Source: Anagrus nilaparvatae (lineage: Eukaryota; Arthropoda; Insecta; Hymenoptera; Mymaridae). From it: DNA of 64,000 bases. Made by a program: the position numbers and the translations under genes. Positions 11,707 to 21,708 of this stretch are shown one piece after another. The first letter of the stretch is position 1; each line of letters starts with the position of its first letter. The notes beneath the pieces were generated by a model, which saw only the letters and a list, made by a program, of their open reading frames with translations, did not search any database and was not told where the DNA came from. The stretch is from assembly GCA_022575985.1 (NCBI GenBank), contig JAKSXM010000014.1, positions 6,014,001 to 6,078,000 on the forward strand, written 5' to 3'.

Positions 11707-12238
11707 TGATTTTTAGTGAAGAAGATACAGCAGCTCGAAAAACGAAATAACATGAAGATCACGCTAAAAGCGATCGAAAGTGTCGTAATCAAATCATACA
11801 ACGTATTGCCGGCAGTCAGTTAGAATACGTAAAAGACACAAAAACTTCGTTTGATCTGTGGAGTGTGTTAACGGGAGAATTTCAACGTAAAAGTATAACA
11901 AGTCAATTGTGGTACAGAAAAAAACTTTTATTGTTGAAATTCGATGCGCAGAAAGACACATTGACAAATCATTTTCTTACATTTGATAAACTTGTTCGAG
12001 AATTGCGCAGGACTGGACTGGTGCAACGGTAGAAGAAAACGACAGTGTGTGTATGCTTTTGTTAAGTACGCCAAAAGAATTTAATAATGTCGTAACTGCA
12101 ATTGAAACACTAAGTGCTGAAAATTTAACTTTAAGTTTCGTAAAAAGTCGGTTAATTGACGAGGAAACGAAACGAACAAATGTTAGTAAGAAAGAAATGG
12201 TAACTGATTTACCGGCAGCGTTTTCGACTCATGTAAAT
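11707..12238 (+). pseudogene. Copia gag, N-terminal part
   Basis: Encodes the retrotransposon capsid-like polypeptide. Recognisable stretches in shifting frames include SFDLWSVLTGEF, SQLWYRKKLLLLKFD and TNHFLTFDKLVREL, typical of the copia gag (UBN2-type) core. The frame continues through VCMLLLSTPKEFNNV and stops being gag exactly where the solo LTR begins. The same frame resumes after that insertion (13052), which shows that the break is caused by the insertion. A stop and a frame change near 11740 and 12030 make it non-functional independently. Confidence 0.8.
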
Positions 12239-13047
12239 TGTTACGTATCCTGAGGTTTTATCCGAGGATACGTAATAATAAATAATTAATAAAATATAAA
12301 TATATCCCGGGGATGTTGAGTGCCCCAGGTATTTTATACTTATGTTGATATAGATGTTGGGTAGTTGATGTAGAGTTGAGTTCGAGTTGATGTTGACCTC
12401 GAGTTCTGAAGCTGGAGGAACTTAACTAAGTTAAGTTCAGGATTATAGAAGGACTTATTTAAATAAATGATAACTCCTTAGTTATATGTGACTATTACTT
12501 TATTAATTATAATAAAAAAACGGTTAAGTCAATAAGTCAAATGTTAATCACAAGTCTCCTAAACTAGACCTGATGTTAATAGGCCAGTTATCATGGGAGG
12601 ACTTGGAGGACTCGGAGTAACTGAATTTAGGGCAGTTACGGGTATATTATATAAACTAATTAGTAACTGCCCAGGTACTTGAATTTAGGTGGGATCGTCC
12701 AATACGCGGAAGCGTCGGTCAAGTCACGTCCAATTAACGAAAGCGTCCCTGATTAATTTGGGGGAAATCGAGAAGGGGATTTGTGCAACTAAAATATTTG
12801 GCAATGCGTCATTAATGACCTTCGATTATATATTTTATGCCAATTGTCGCGGGCCGGATCTGAATTGGTGAAATATTATATTAAGGAATTTATAAAAAGT
12901 GTCTAATATACGCTGGCTATGTGGAGTGCAGGAAATGCAAGCATGTTAGCTCGATTTACGAGCTAACATAAGCAATAATAAATTAAATATATAAATATTA
13001 AAGACTGCGGGTATGATAGATCGAATTATGATCTATCATACGTAACA
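12239..13047. mobile_element. Solo LTR inserted in copia gag, 809 bp
   Basis: Starts TGTTACGTAT and ends ATACGTAACA, giving TG...CA ends with a 10-bp inverted terminal match. The 4-bp duplication AAAT is present at 12235-12238 and 13048-13051. Removing the insert restores the gag frame across the junction, direct evidence of insertion. The LTR is unusually rich in hairpins: stems of 10-12 bp at 12241-12273, 12943-12970 and 13011-13041, plus GGGCAGTTAC/GTAACTGCCC near 12631-12676. LTRs starting TGTTACG with 4-5 bp duplications are common in gypsy and BEL/Pao elements; the exact family is not determined. Confidence 0.85.
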
Positions 13048-13051
13048 AAAT

Positions 13052-13566
13052 GCTAAAGGTAAAAATAATAAAAAAGGGGGAGATTCTAAATTTCCTTTTA
13101 AATATTATAGCTGTCATAAATTTGAACACAAAAAATCAGATTGTCCAGATGGTAAAGACACAGGCCCCTCTTAGGTGTTTAAATCGTCGCGAACGTGGCA
13201 ACATGGGAAGATTTAGATGACGAGTATCAGTACGCCTTCAATATTACTAATGATAATAATAATAATAACGGCAGTTAGTGGTGTCTTGATTCAGGGGCAT
13301 CTGAGCATCTTGCTACCAGTAACACTGTGTTAGAAAATATAGAAAAGTTAGAAAAACCTGTGTATATAAAAGCTGCTAAATCAGGAAGTATAATGTCTGC
13401 AAAGGAAATTGGCGAATTAAAAGTAAACAGTTTAGTAAACGGTAATGTTTTATCAATAACATTGAAAGAAGTATTATTGGTGCCTGGCTTAGAGCATAAT
13501 CTTCTGTCTGTAAAAAAATCGGAAATGAAAGGATATGAAGTTTTATTTAAAAATGTAAAGGCATGA
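13052..13566 (+). pseudogene. Copia gag C-terminus and aspartic protease
   Basis: Resumes gag just after the solo LTR. A CCHC zinc knuckle is visible near 13100 (SCHKFEHKKSDC), but its first Cys codon is now Tyr, so the knuckle should not bind zinc normally. A stop follows, and then the protease: WCLDSGASEHL at about 13282 matches the copia D-S/T-G catalytic triad, followed by the beta-rich segment running to 13566, where a TGA ends it. The protease matures the Gag-Pol polyprotein in active elements; here stops separate it from gag and integrase. Confidence 0.85.
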
Positions 13567-13569
13567 TTA

Positions 13570-14583
13570 TTAAAAAAAATAAGGTTATAGCTATAGCAGA
13601 AAGAAATGATAAAAGTTTATATACTGTGAAGTTTAATTCAAATATGCCTCCGCTATGCTAGCAGGAAGTTTAAAACTTTTGCATGAAAGATTGGGAAATT
13701 TGAATTATAAAAGTATAAAATCATTGTTTGAAAGCTCAGGTAGAGAAACAATAAAAATTAGCGAAATTCAAAGTGAAGTGTGCCAAACTTGCATGAAGGG
13801 GAAGCAAACAAAGCTTCCACATAAGGATACAAGAAATAGGGCCAAAAGAGCACTACAACTAGTTCACAGTGATGTAATGGGTCCAATTAATCCAGAATCA
13901 CATGATGGTATGCGCTATGTTATTACGTTTGTTTGCGATTTTACACATTTTACTGTCTGCTATTTTAAAATATATGAAGCGATGGCAACGTCGCATACCT
14001 GTTAAATGAGATGATTGAATATTTTAAAGAAAAAGGAATTCAATATGAACTGAAGATACCGTATACACTGGAACAACACGGAGTCGCCGAGCGTATGAAT
14101 CAGAGTATATGTGACAGAGAAAGATGCTCTGTCTGAATGTCTCTTGTTAAATTCGAATCTTAATAGAAACTTTTGGTCAGAGGCAGTTAGGACTAGCGTT
14201 TATATAATTAATCGGTGTCCGACTGCAGCTTTAAATGGGAAACTTCCAACTGCTTTATGTTATAATGAAGAGCCAGATTATAAGAAATTAAAAGTACTTG
14301 GTTGTGTTGCTTATTTGCATATTCCAAAGGCACTTGTTGGTGGAAAGTTTAGTTCAAGTTCGAAAAAATGTTTTATGGTTGGCTATTGTGTCAGCGGTTT
14401 ATAGGCTATGGTATCCTGAAGATTACGAGGTCATTTCTGGTTGCTATGTTGTGTTTGACGAGTCAAAATTTTGAATTTGATAAAGAAAATGATTTTGTGG
14501 AGTCAGATAGATATTTAACATCGAGTGAAATTATGTTAAACTCATCAGGTCATGATCAAGTTCAGGTAGTAATGAAAGTCTAG
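13570..14583 (+). pseudogene. Copia integrase, broken with internal deletion
   Basis: The N-terminal HHCC zinc domain is recognisable (LLHERLGNLNYKSIK, then CQTCMKGKQ at about 13780). The catalytic core follows: HSDVMGPI holds the first Asp, and VITFVCDFTHFT is the next strand. A short SDGNVAYLLNEM segment corresponds to the usual SDNGxEY, placed too close to the first Asp, so roughly 40 residues have been lost around 13980. The EQHGVAERMNQSI motif with the catalytic Glu is at about 14070. Frame changes near 13990, 14110 and 14400 make it inactive. Integrase normally inserts the element cDNA in the nucleus. Confidence 0.85.
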
Positions 14584-14599
14584 ACAAGTCAAATGACAA

Positions 14600-15659
14600 T
14601 GTGAAAATGATTCGTCGCAGCTCAAGAGAAAGAAATACGCCTATTTTGCATAAGGACTTCGGTATAGTAGTGAATCTCTCAGAATCATATGTTGAAGATG
14701 TGCCAAGCTGTTTTGATGATATTTATCATAGCGTCAACAAAGACAAGTGGTTAGCTGCTGTTGATGAAGAAGTCAACGCATTAGTTAAAAATTAAACATG
14801 GACTTTATGTGATTTACCTCAAGGTAAACAATTAATAGACTCTAAGTGGATTTTTAGCTTAAAATTAAGTGCTGAAAATGATTCTGTGAAGCATAAAGCG
14901 AGTTTATGTATTAAGGGGTGTTCACAGAGAAAAAGGTTCGATTATGAAGAGACCTATGCACCGGTACCTCGTTTGACAACGTTTAGAGTTTTAGTTAGTT
15001 TTATAAATTGTAAAAACTTATATACAAGACAATTAGATGTAAAAAATGCCTTTTTACATGGTCGTTTAAAAGAGGAAATTTATATGTCGGTACCTGAGAG
15101 TATTAGTGCAAAACCAGGTCTTGTATGTAAGTTGCATAAAACTCAAGTAAGGACTCATAAAGGACTCAAGCAAGCTCCCCGCGAATGGAATGCAACGTTT
15201 AATGATTTTATTATTAAAAATGGCTTTAAAAATTAAAAGGTTGATAAATGGTTATATATCGGTAAATTTAATGGATGTATTGTATATCTTCTGTTGTATG
15301 TTGATGATGTAATTCTAGCAAGCGATAGTCAAAATAGAATTGTTGAAATTGTTTTATTAAAAGAAAAATTTCGCATGAAAGACTTAGGGGAGTTAAGGCA
15401 ATTCTTGCGTATAGAAATAAAGAAAGTAAATGGTGGCCTATTTTTAAGTCAGAAAAATTACTTGATAAAATTATTAGAAAGGTTTAGAATGGATGAATGT
15501 AAGCAGACCGCTAAAACTCTAATGGAGTTAAAGTTTGTAGAAATATATAATTATAAACCTGTAAACAAGAATGTACCTTATCGCGAACTTATTGGGTGTT
15601 TACTATATGTATCTCAAACTATCAGACCAGATCTGTGTTTTGCATTGAATCTTTTTTAG
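14600..15659 (+). pseudogene. Copia reverse transcriptase, broken
   Basis: Shows the copia RT signature order: RRSSRERNTP leader, KDKWLAAVDEEVNAL, YEETYAPVPRLTTFR, TRQLDVKNAFLHG (motif A with catalytic Asp), GLKQAPREW (motif B) and LLYVDDVILAS (YVDD, motif C) at about 15294, then LGELRQFL and the thumb/connection region. Stops occur at about 14793 and 15234 and a frame shift near 14885. In an active element it copies element RNA into DNA in cytoplasmic particles. Confidence 0.9.
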
Positions 15660-16240
15660 TGGATTTCAAAGTGAGTCTCATTGGACTGGTTTGAGGCGTG
15701 TTTTGAGGTACATCAGAAATACCATAAATCATGGCTTATTTTTTAGTAAAAATAATTTTAATGAATTAGAGCCTCTAGAAGGGTTTACTGATGCAGATTA
15801 GAGAGGGAGTAAAGACAGGAAGTCTACCTCGGGATACGTTTTTAAACTATTTGGGAATACTGTGAGTTGGGGAGCTAAAAAATAACCAACAGTAGCGTTA
15901 TCATCTACTGAAGCTGAATACGTTGTTATAACTATTGGGGCATCAGAGTTCCTGTGGTTGAAAAACTTGTTTCAAAGAAATAGATTTGAGTTGTATGAAG
16001 ATAATCAATCAATTGCATTCATTTGTTTGATAAATAAGAGCATAAGCGTTTGAAGCATTTAGATATTAAGTATAATTTTGTAAAAGATCTTGTAGATAGT
16101 AAGGTCATTTTAGTTCATTATATTAATTTTGAAAATCAGATTGCTGACTTATTTACTAAGTCATTATGTTTTGAAAAATTTGTGAAGCATTCTGAAAGTA
16201 TAGGTATAATCCCAATAGAATAAGGGTTATTAGATCTAAA
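15660..16240 (+). pseudogene. Copia RNase H, broken
   Basis: Continuing the pol frame: GFTDAD then a TAG in place of the usual Trp, KSTSGYVFKLFGNTVSWGAKK then TAA in place of Gln, and LSSTEAEYVVI with the catalytic Glu. A one-base loss near 16020 breaks the DNQSAI/KHLDIKYNFVKD tail. It ends just before the polypurine tract. Confidence 0.85.
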
Positions 16241-16250
16241 TAACAAATTT

Positions 16251-16568
16251 AGGAGGAGTGTTAAAGTATATGAATTTAGGCTTATATTTAAATCTAAGAT
16301 GGCAGCTGTCTTCAGTGCAAGCAAGTTCTTTTAATTTTGTATGTAAGTGTGTATGTGTGTGTGTGTGTGTGTGTGTGGGCGACTCGCTTGCCGGTTCCTA
16401 CTGAGAGAGACAGTTGTTGTATGACCGTTCAAACAATAGAACGTAATTAAGCTAAATCTCATTTTTGTAATTTTGTCTTTTTATGTATTATTTTATGTAA
16501 ACTTAATTTTTCTATATTAAATAAATATTTAATAAATAAATCTTTTCATTGAAATCTTATCAAAAACA
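16251..16568 (+). mobile_element. Copia polypurine tract and 3' LTR
   Basis: AGGAGGAG (16251-16258) is a polypurine tract, followed by TGTTAAAGTATATG as LTR start and a putative CA end near 16568. The right boundary is uncertain because no 5' LTR is available for comparison. The LTR contains a (TG)n tract at 16340-16377 and AATAAA signals near 16518-16532. Confidence 0.65.
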
Positions 16569-16807
16569 ACCACGTTAGAAAATAATTTAAATTTAGGGCA
16601 TTTATTTCCAATGAGATGTCCATGAATATAGAGAATAAATGCAGTTCCAATTAACTGCTTGGTATTTTGTCAAAAGTTATAATTTTGGCAGCAAATTGAA
16701 GATTGGTTATTTTGGACTAAAATGAACATTTGATTTACTAACTGTAAAGAATAAAATTTAAGGTAAAAAATTAAAAATATATAAAATATTTGGTAAACAA
16801 ACCTTTA
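16569..16807. other. AT-rich spacer between copia and Helitron
   Basis: No feature recognised. Confidence 0.4.
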
Positions 16808-17411
16808 CTAGATTACCGCGGGCGTGTATGAGACTGAGCGAAGCCACAGAAAATTTATAGATTGATCTAACAATTTCTTATAAATCATTCAATTCTGATT
16901 TATTCTAAAATAATAATACAAAATAAAAAATAATACTTTTATATTTAATAATAAAAGTAATTTTTTTTCGTATATACATTTGATTTAGTTTAAAAATAAT
17001 TATAATGTGTTTTATATAATAAATAAATGCATATAAATTTAAGAAAAAAATAATTTATTGAATTATTTCATGTATAAAATTAAAATTAAATTGTTTTCTA
17101 CACATTGTATGTTTATATTTTAGTGAATATCGGTTTTTAATTTGTGTAAAATATTTTGTTTGTCCTTGGAACAATCGTATAGTAGAATAGAGTCGTATCT
17201 GTATTTGTTGTAATATTTTATTAGAATTAAATCATTAATTGATTTGACTCTACTTAATCCAACATAAGTTGTCCCTAATTGCATTTCACTGTCTCCTATA
17301 TAAAGAAACATTTTGTGAATAGTTCGTCCTAGTCCCTTGTGTATAGTTATTGAATAAAATATTATAAGTGGGATTTGTGTTCTTCTGCATTGTATTTTAT
17401 TATGCGTCCAT
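16808..17411 (-). pseudogene. Helitron helicase C-terminal remnant with candidate 3' end
   Basis: On the minus strand the end of a Pif1-like Helitron helicase is readable: RRTQIPLIIFYSITIHKGLG (17354-17398, matching the usual AWAITIHKSQG step) and LGTTYVGLSRVKSINDLI (motif VI, matching the YVALSRVRS pattern) at about 17215-17275. The frame ends at 17120. Further along the minus strand, CTAG followed by T at 16808-16811 is in the right place for a Helitron 3' terminus (CTRR, insertion before T), with GC-rich sequence just inside, but a clean hairpin is not obvious. The helicase is cut at 17411 by the LTR element, and its upstream part appears to resume at 36044. Confidence 0.7.
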
Positions 17412-18590
17412 TATAACGAGGATTTTTTATTAAATAAATAATTTTGATATTATACCTATATATATATATATTAATAAATTTATTATTAAAGAGCGCCATT
17501 TTAATATATATATATATAAGTATAATTAATTTTTGTATGTGAATAGTATTAATAAAAAGGGGAAATTACCTCTGTTATTCGGCTAGCTCGGCATAAGAAA
17601 CATCTCACTCGGCAAGTGGGGGAGTTCTAAGAAATAGGTATTTATGTGGGGAAATATTATTATATGTGAACATGCATTTACACTAAAATGAATTGAACAC
17701 TTATTTATTTAATTTTTGAAATTATAACTGGAACTTTATTAATAATTTTATATTATTTTATGTAATTTTATACTGCCTCGTAGGCTTTTGAACAAAATAG
17801 AAAATATATAATATGAAATAATAAACCCGCGTGGCTTTACATAATATATTCGCGATCCGCGCGCAATCACACATACACACACTTTTACGATACCGCGCTA
17901 ATACATCTGCTGCTGGAATCGTCTACTTGTGGATGATGTCTGCTAGGATGCTGAATAATGGTGTAAGCTCGTGGATGCTGATGCAGGATTTTTATCTACT
18001 GCTGCCGGCTTTCTCACTTCACACGATCTTGTTTTTATTTAATATCTGAATATTTCTTGTTATGGCGACCGTAGTCGGTTAATTAATATAATTTATTAAT
18101 TTATATAAATTTAGGCTTCACTTTCAATAATTATCACTTTATAAATAATTATTTAATTTATTTTTTTTAAAAAATGGCTCCAAGGCAACACGCGTGTCTT
18201 TACCAGGATTTTGGCACATGGAGGTGCGAAACCGTGAACTGCTCTATGGACGTTGCGCGTGACTTCGCGGTCCAGAGCTAAAACCGGAATGCTCGTTTTG
18301 CAAAGGAAACGGCATGGTCTTCTATTACAGCGCCGTGCGGCTGATACTATAAATCATTATCAGTCGATATGAAAACCTATAACTTTTATTGATCGGTGCT
18401 GCTTTTTATTGATCTTCTATTAGAATATTTTTGAACTATAAATAATATATTTGAATTTTGATTGTTGCTAGGCGGAAATCTTCTGTATTTGAGACTTGAG
18501 GCGCGCGAATATGTGTGTATGTATGTTTGCAAATATTAAATAATTTAATATTTAATATTTGCTTGTAACGGGCAAAAATGCCTCGTTACA
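17412..18590 (-). mobile_element. 3' LTR of the gag-only element
   Basis: On the minus strand it starts TGTAACGAGG and ends CCTCGTTATA, a 10-bp inverted terminal match with one mismatch (TATA instead of the expected TACA end). It is about 99% identical by eye to 34860-36039. The 72-codon frame shared by both copies starts at a GTG and has no known domain, so I do not call it a gene. Confidence 0.75.
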
Positions 18591-18607
18591 ATAGCTCCCC
18601 GCTTAGA
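18591..18607 (-). other. Polypurine tract candidate
   Basis: On the minus strand CTCTAAGCGGGGAGCTAT directly precedes the TGTAACG LTR start, the position where plus-strand DNA synthesis is primed in LTR elements. The solo copy at 34860-36039 lacks this flank and has target sequence instead, which supports the LTR boundary. Confidence 0.5.
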
Positions 18608-18846
18608 GTGGATTTTGCGGAGCGAAGTCCTTCCACTTCTAAGGAGCTAAATATGTAATAAATCATTCTTGCACAAATACGGTACATTGATCCTACCCGA
18701 TCATTCCTAAGCCCTACTCTAAATATATTTACAATTTATTTACAATTTTTATTATGACTAGAATTTTTAAAGAAATGCAAAATAAAATCAAAATAAAATA
18801 TTTTATCATGCAAAAATCATTTATACTTACTTCTGGCTTAAAAAAA

Positions 18847-20793
18847 TACCCTGCCAACTAGCTGGCACTGAGGTTCCTCAAACAATGGGCTGTAATCTTA
18901 ATTTACAACAAATATTATTGATTACAACCATGCAATTATACATACATTTTTCGTTTTTCGTAGCTGGTAAAGTAGATTATTAAGATCATTTTGTTATTAA
19001 AGTGAAAATTCTAGCGTCCATGGATTGGTCGCGCCGGCGTTAATGGATTTTAAATCATTTTTGCATAATTAAAAAGAGACAAATATAAAAAAAGCTAATT
19101 TTATTTTTTTGTATAAAATTTTATTTTATTAGAATATATAATTATCCCTTAATAATTAAAATATTGGATAACATGATTTTTTTGTTTTGTCAAAGAAATG
19201 GTTGATAACGATGCGAAAATTACAAATATTCGCTCAATTATTATAAAAAGATAGGAGTTTTTACCAGAATTTATAATAATTTCTTATCATTTATTTTCTC
19301 AGTGTACTTCTTGCATTTCAAGATTTTAACATTATTTATATTATTTCTATTAATCACAAAATAATAAATTATTTAATTCTATAAATTGTTTGATTCTTTA
19401 AAAAATGCCAATATAACTTTTAAATCTTAATTTTAAAATGCAAACATAACCATTTAATATTTTTAGGCTGTTTATTATTGTTTATAATTTCATTAAGCTG
19501 CATACATAAATAAACATAGCAACGAGCAAAATAATCCAAGGAAGCCAAAAAGAGGCAAGATTTCCATCACTCTTTCTTGTGTGTTATAATTTATATCAAA
19601 ATAAAAAAAAAAATTGTGATCGGATACAAAAAATTACTATAAACTAAATTTCTAAAACTAGTACTCTCATTAAAATAAATTAGATATGTCCAAAACGAAA
19701 AATAAATTTGGTGTTTTATGTATTTTTTTGTGACGAAGATTTTGGAGAAAAAAATTTTCAAAAAAATAATTATCAGATTCAAGATATCAAGTAAAAATCA
19801 TAATTTCAAATATAAGTAATTTCATGGAAATGAATGAGGTATTACATCCAAATTAAAAAAAAAAAGTATTTTGAGATTTTTTTAATGAATAAATTTTTGG
19901 AAAAAAAAGTTAGGTATTCATTCGAGAATTGTTTTGAAATATCACTGGTTACAATATTTTAAAATATTAGTACTTTCATAGAATTAAATGAGGTATTACA
20001 CCAAAAAAAAAAATAAATATTGCAATTTTTTTTATTTTTCTTTTTTTTTAATTTTGAGAAAAAAATTTTGAAAAAATTCAGTATCAGTTCCAAAAAATTA
20101 CTGTAAACGAGGTTCTTAAAACTAGTACTTCCATGGAAATAAATTAGGTACTACGTCCAAAAAGAAAAAAAAAATTGGTATTTTTTGTATTTTTTTGTGA
20201 AAAAAATTTTAGAAAAAAAATTTTCAAAAAATTAAGTACCAGATTGGAGATATCAAGTAAAAACCATACTTTCAAGTATAAGTACTTTCATGGAAATGAA
20301 TGAGGTGTTACATCCAAATTAAAAAAAAAAAGGGGGGTTTGAGATTTTTTTATTAAAAAAATTTTTGGAAAAAAAATTAGGTCTTAATTCGATAATGGTT
20401 TTGAAATATCACTAGTTACAATATTTTCAGATACTAGTACTTTCATAGAATTAAATGAGGTATTACACCAAAAAAAAAAAAAATATTGCAGTTTTTTTTA
20501 TTTTTTTTTTTTTTTAATCTTGAGAAAAAAATTTTGAAAAAACTAAGTATCAGATCCAAAAAATTACTATAAACGAGGTTCTTAAAACTAGTACTTCCAT
20601 AGAAATAAATTAGGTACTTCGTCCAAAAAGAAAAAAAAAATTGGTATTTTTTGTATTTTTTTGTGAAAAAAATTTTAGAAAAAAAATTTTTAGAAAATTA
20701 AGTATCCGATTCAAATTATCACGTGAAAACCATAATTTCAAATATAAGTACTTTCGTGGAAATAAATGAGTTGTTACATCCAAAATAAAAAAA

Positions 20794-20831
<38 letters not shown>

Positions 20832-20944
20832 GACTTTTTTTAAAAACCGGTTTTTTAGCTTCCTGGGGTCCCAAAACGTGCTTATATGCCAAAAAATAGA
20901 AAATCAAATTTTGACCTAACACAATGGTTCCTCTTCGAGGAACC
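18847..20944 (+). repeat. Family A dispersed repeat, copy II
   Basis: Same terminal hairpins as copy I. A roughly 650-bp low-copy segment (about 18930-19590, containing GCGTCCATGGATTGGTCGCG) is followed by eight monomers of about 155 bp at about 19657, 19813, 19969, 20118, 20277, 20436, 20588 and 20745. Every third monomer is more alike, giving a higher-order period of about 463-470 bp. An (AC)n tract and the 100-bp end module with GGTTCCTCTTCGAGGAACC follow. It is closely matched, in inverse orientation, by copy IV 40 kb away. It lies inside the gag-only LTR element. Confidence 0.8.
20796..20827. repeat. (AC)n microsatellite
   Basis: Uninterrupted CA dinucleotides within family A copy II, directly before the shared end module. 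Confidence 0.9.
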
Positions 20945-21254
20945 AAAATATGATAAAGATCAATGATAAAAAAAAAATTAAAAATATATGAATTAATGTG
21001 TAGAAAAAAAAAAATCAATATTCGCGTTTCTCAATTTCCTGTTTCTAACAATAATCATTTACTTACTGTGACTCTAAAACTGCTCCAATTAATTTCCAAA
21101 TTTTATTTTTTGAATAAGGAAGGTAGGAGTTAAGGATTAGGTCTACGTTGACTTTAGCCTACATGCAAGTAGATAAATAAAAAAAAATGAATATACAAAT
21201 TATTGATAATAAAAATAAGGTAAAAATTAATATTAATTTAATAATCTTTTATTA

Positions 21255-21460
21255 TCAAACCTTTTGGGCGAGAAAAAGAACATTAGATACGGTCATCGAG
21301 CCTTTGGGCGAGAAAAGAAATTTGTGATTCTATCTTCGATCCTTTTGGGCGAGAGAATTCATTTAATATCTTTATCTAACCTTTTGGACTATAAACGGTG
21401 TTTAATAATTTAACTTATATAGAAATAATTAATAATTGAGCCTTTTTGGTGATTAAACTA
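21255..21460 (-). repeat. Phased CTCGCCCAAAAGG motif array
   Basis: On the minus strand the motif (C/T)TCGCCCAAA(A)GG occurs three times, with two more diverged copies (TCCAAAAGG, CACCAAAAAGG), at about 21259, 21300, 21343, 21379 and 21441. Spacing is 36-62 bp, mostly about 40. It sits in the 3' non-coding part of the gag-only LTR element. Function unknown; regularly spaced short motifs could be protein-binding sites. Confidence 0.6.
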
Positions 21461-21708
21461 AATTTGATTGATTAAAAAAATGAAATAAGAGGTTATTTTC
21501 TTAAAAAGAAAGATAATCGCGTTTTATTTTAGACGACTTGGGTCGGCTAGACCACCGTACCTCCAGAAAGAAGTTCCTTCTTAAAGATTTCACTTGTTGG
21601 ACGACTGAGTGTCGGGTAACCCACCTGGCCTCCAGAAAGAAAGTCCATCTTGAAGTTGTCATCTAAGTAACGCCATCTCCTCTTCGAAAGGAAAAAAAAA
21701 ATTGAGTG

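Larger units (their letters stand above)
11690..16568 (+). mobile_element. Copia (Ty1) LTR retrotransposon, decayed, no visible 5' LTR
   Basis: Domain order gag, protease, integrase, reverse transcriptase, RNase H is that of Ty1/copia, and a 3' LTR-like end follows a polypurine tract. Stops and frameshifts break every domain. I see no 5' LTR upstream of gag, so the copy is 5' truncated or rearranged. An 809-bp solo LTR of another element interrupts gag (12239-13047). Individual parts are listed separately. Confidence 0.9.

Noticed and set aside
17831..18049. 72-codon frame duplicated at 35280-35498
   Set aside because: It lies within an LTR, starts at a GTG on the strand opposite to the element, has no recognisable domain, and is conserved only because the two LTR copies are nearly identical.
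21255..21460. CRISPR-like array of short repeats
   Set aside because: Repeats are graded and unequal, spacers are not unit length, no cas genes exist, and the context is eukaryotic.
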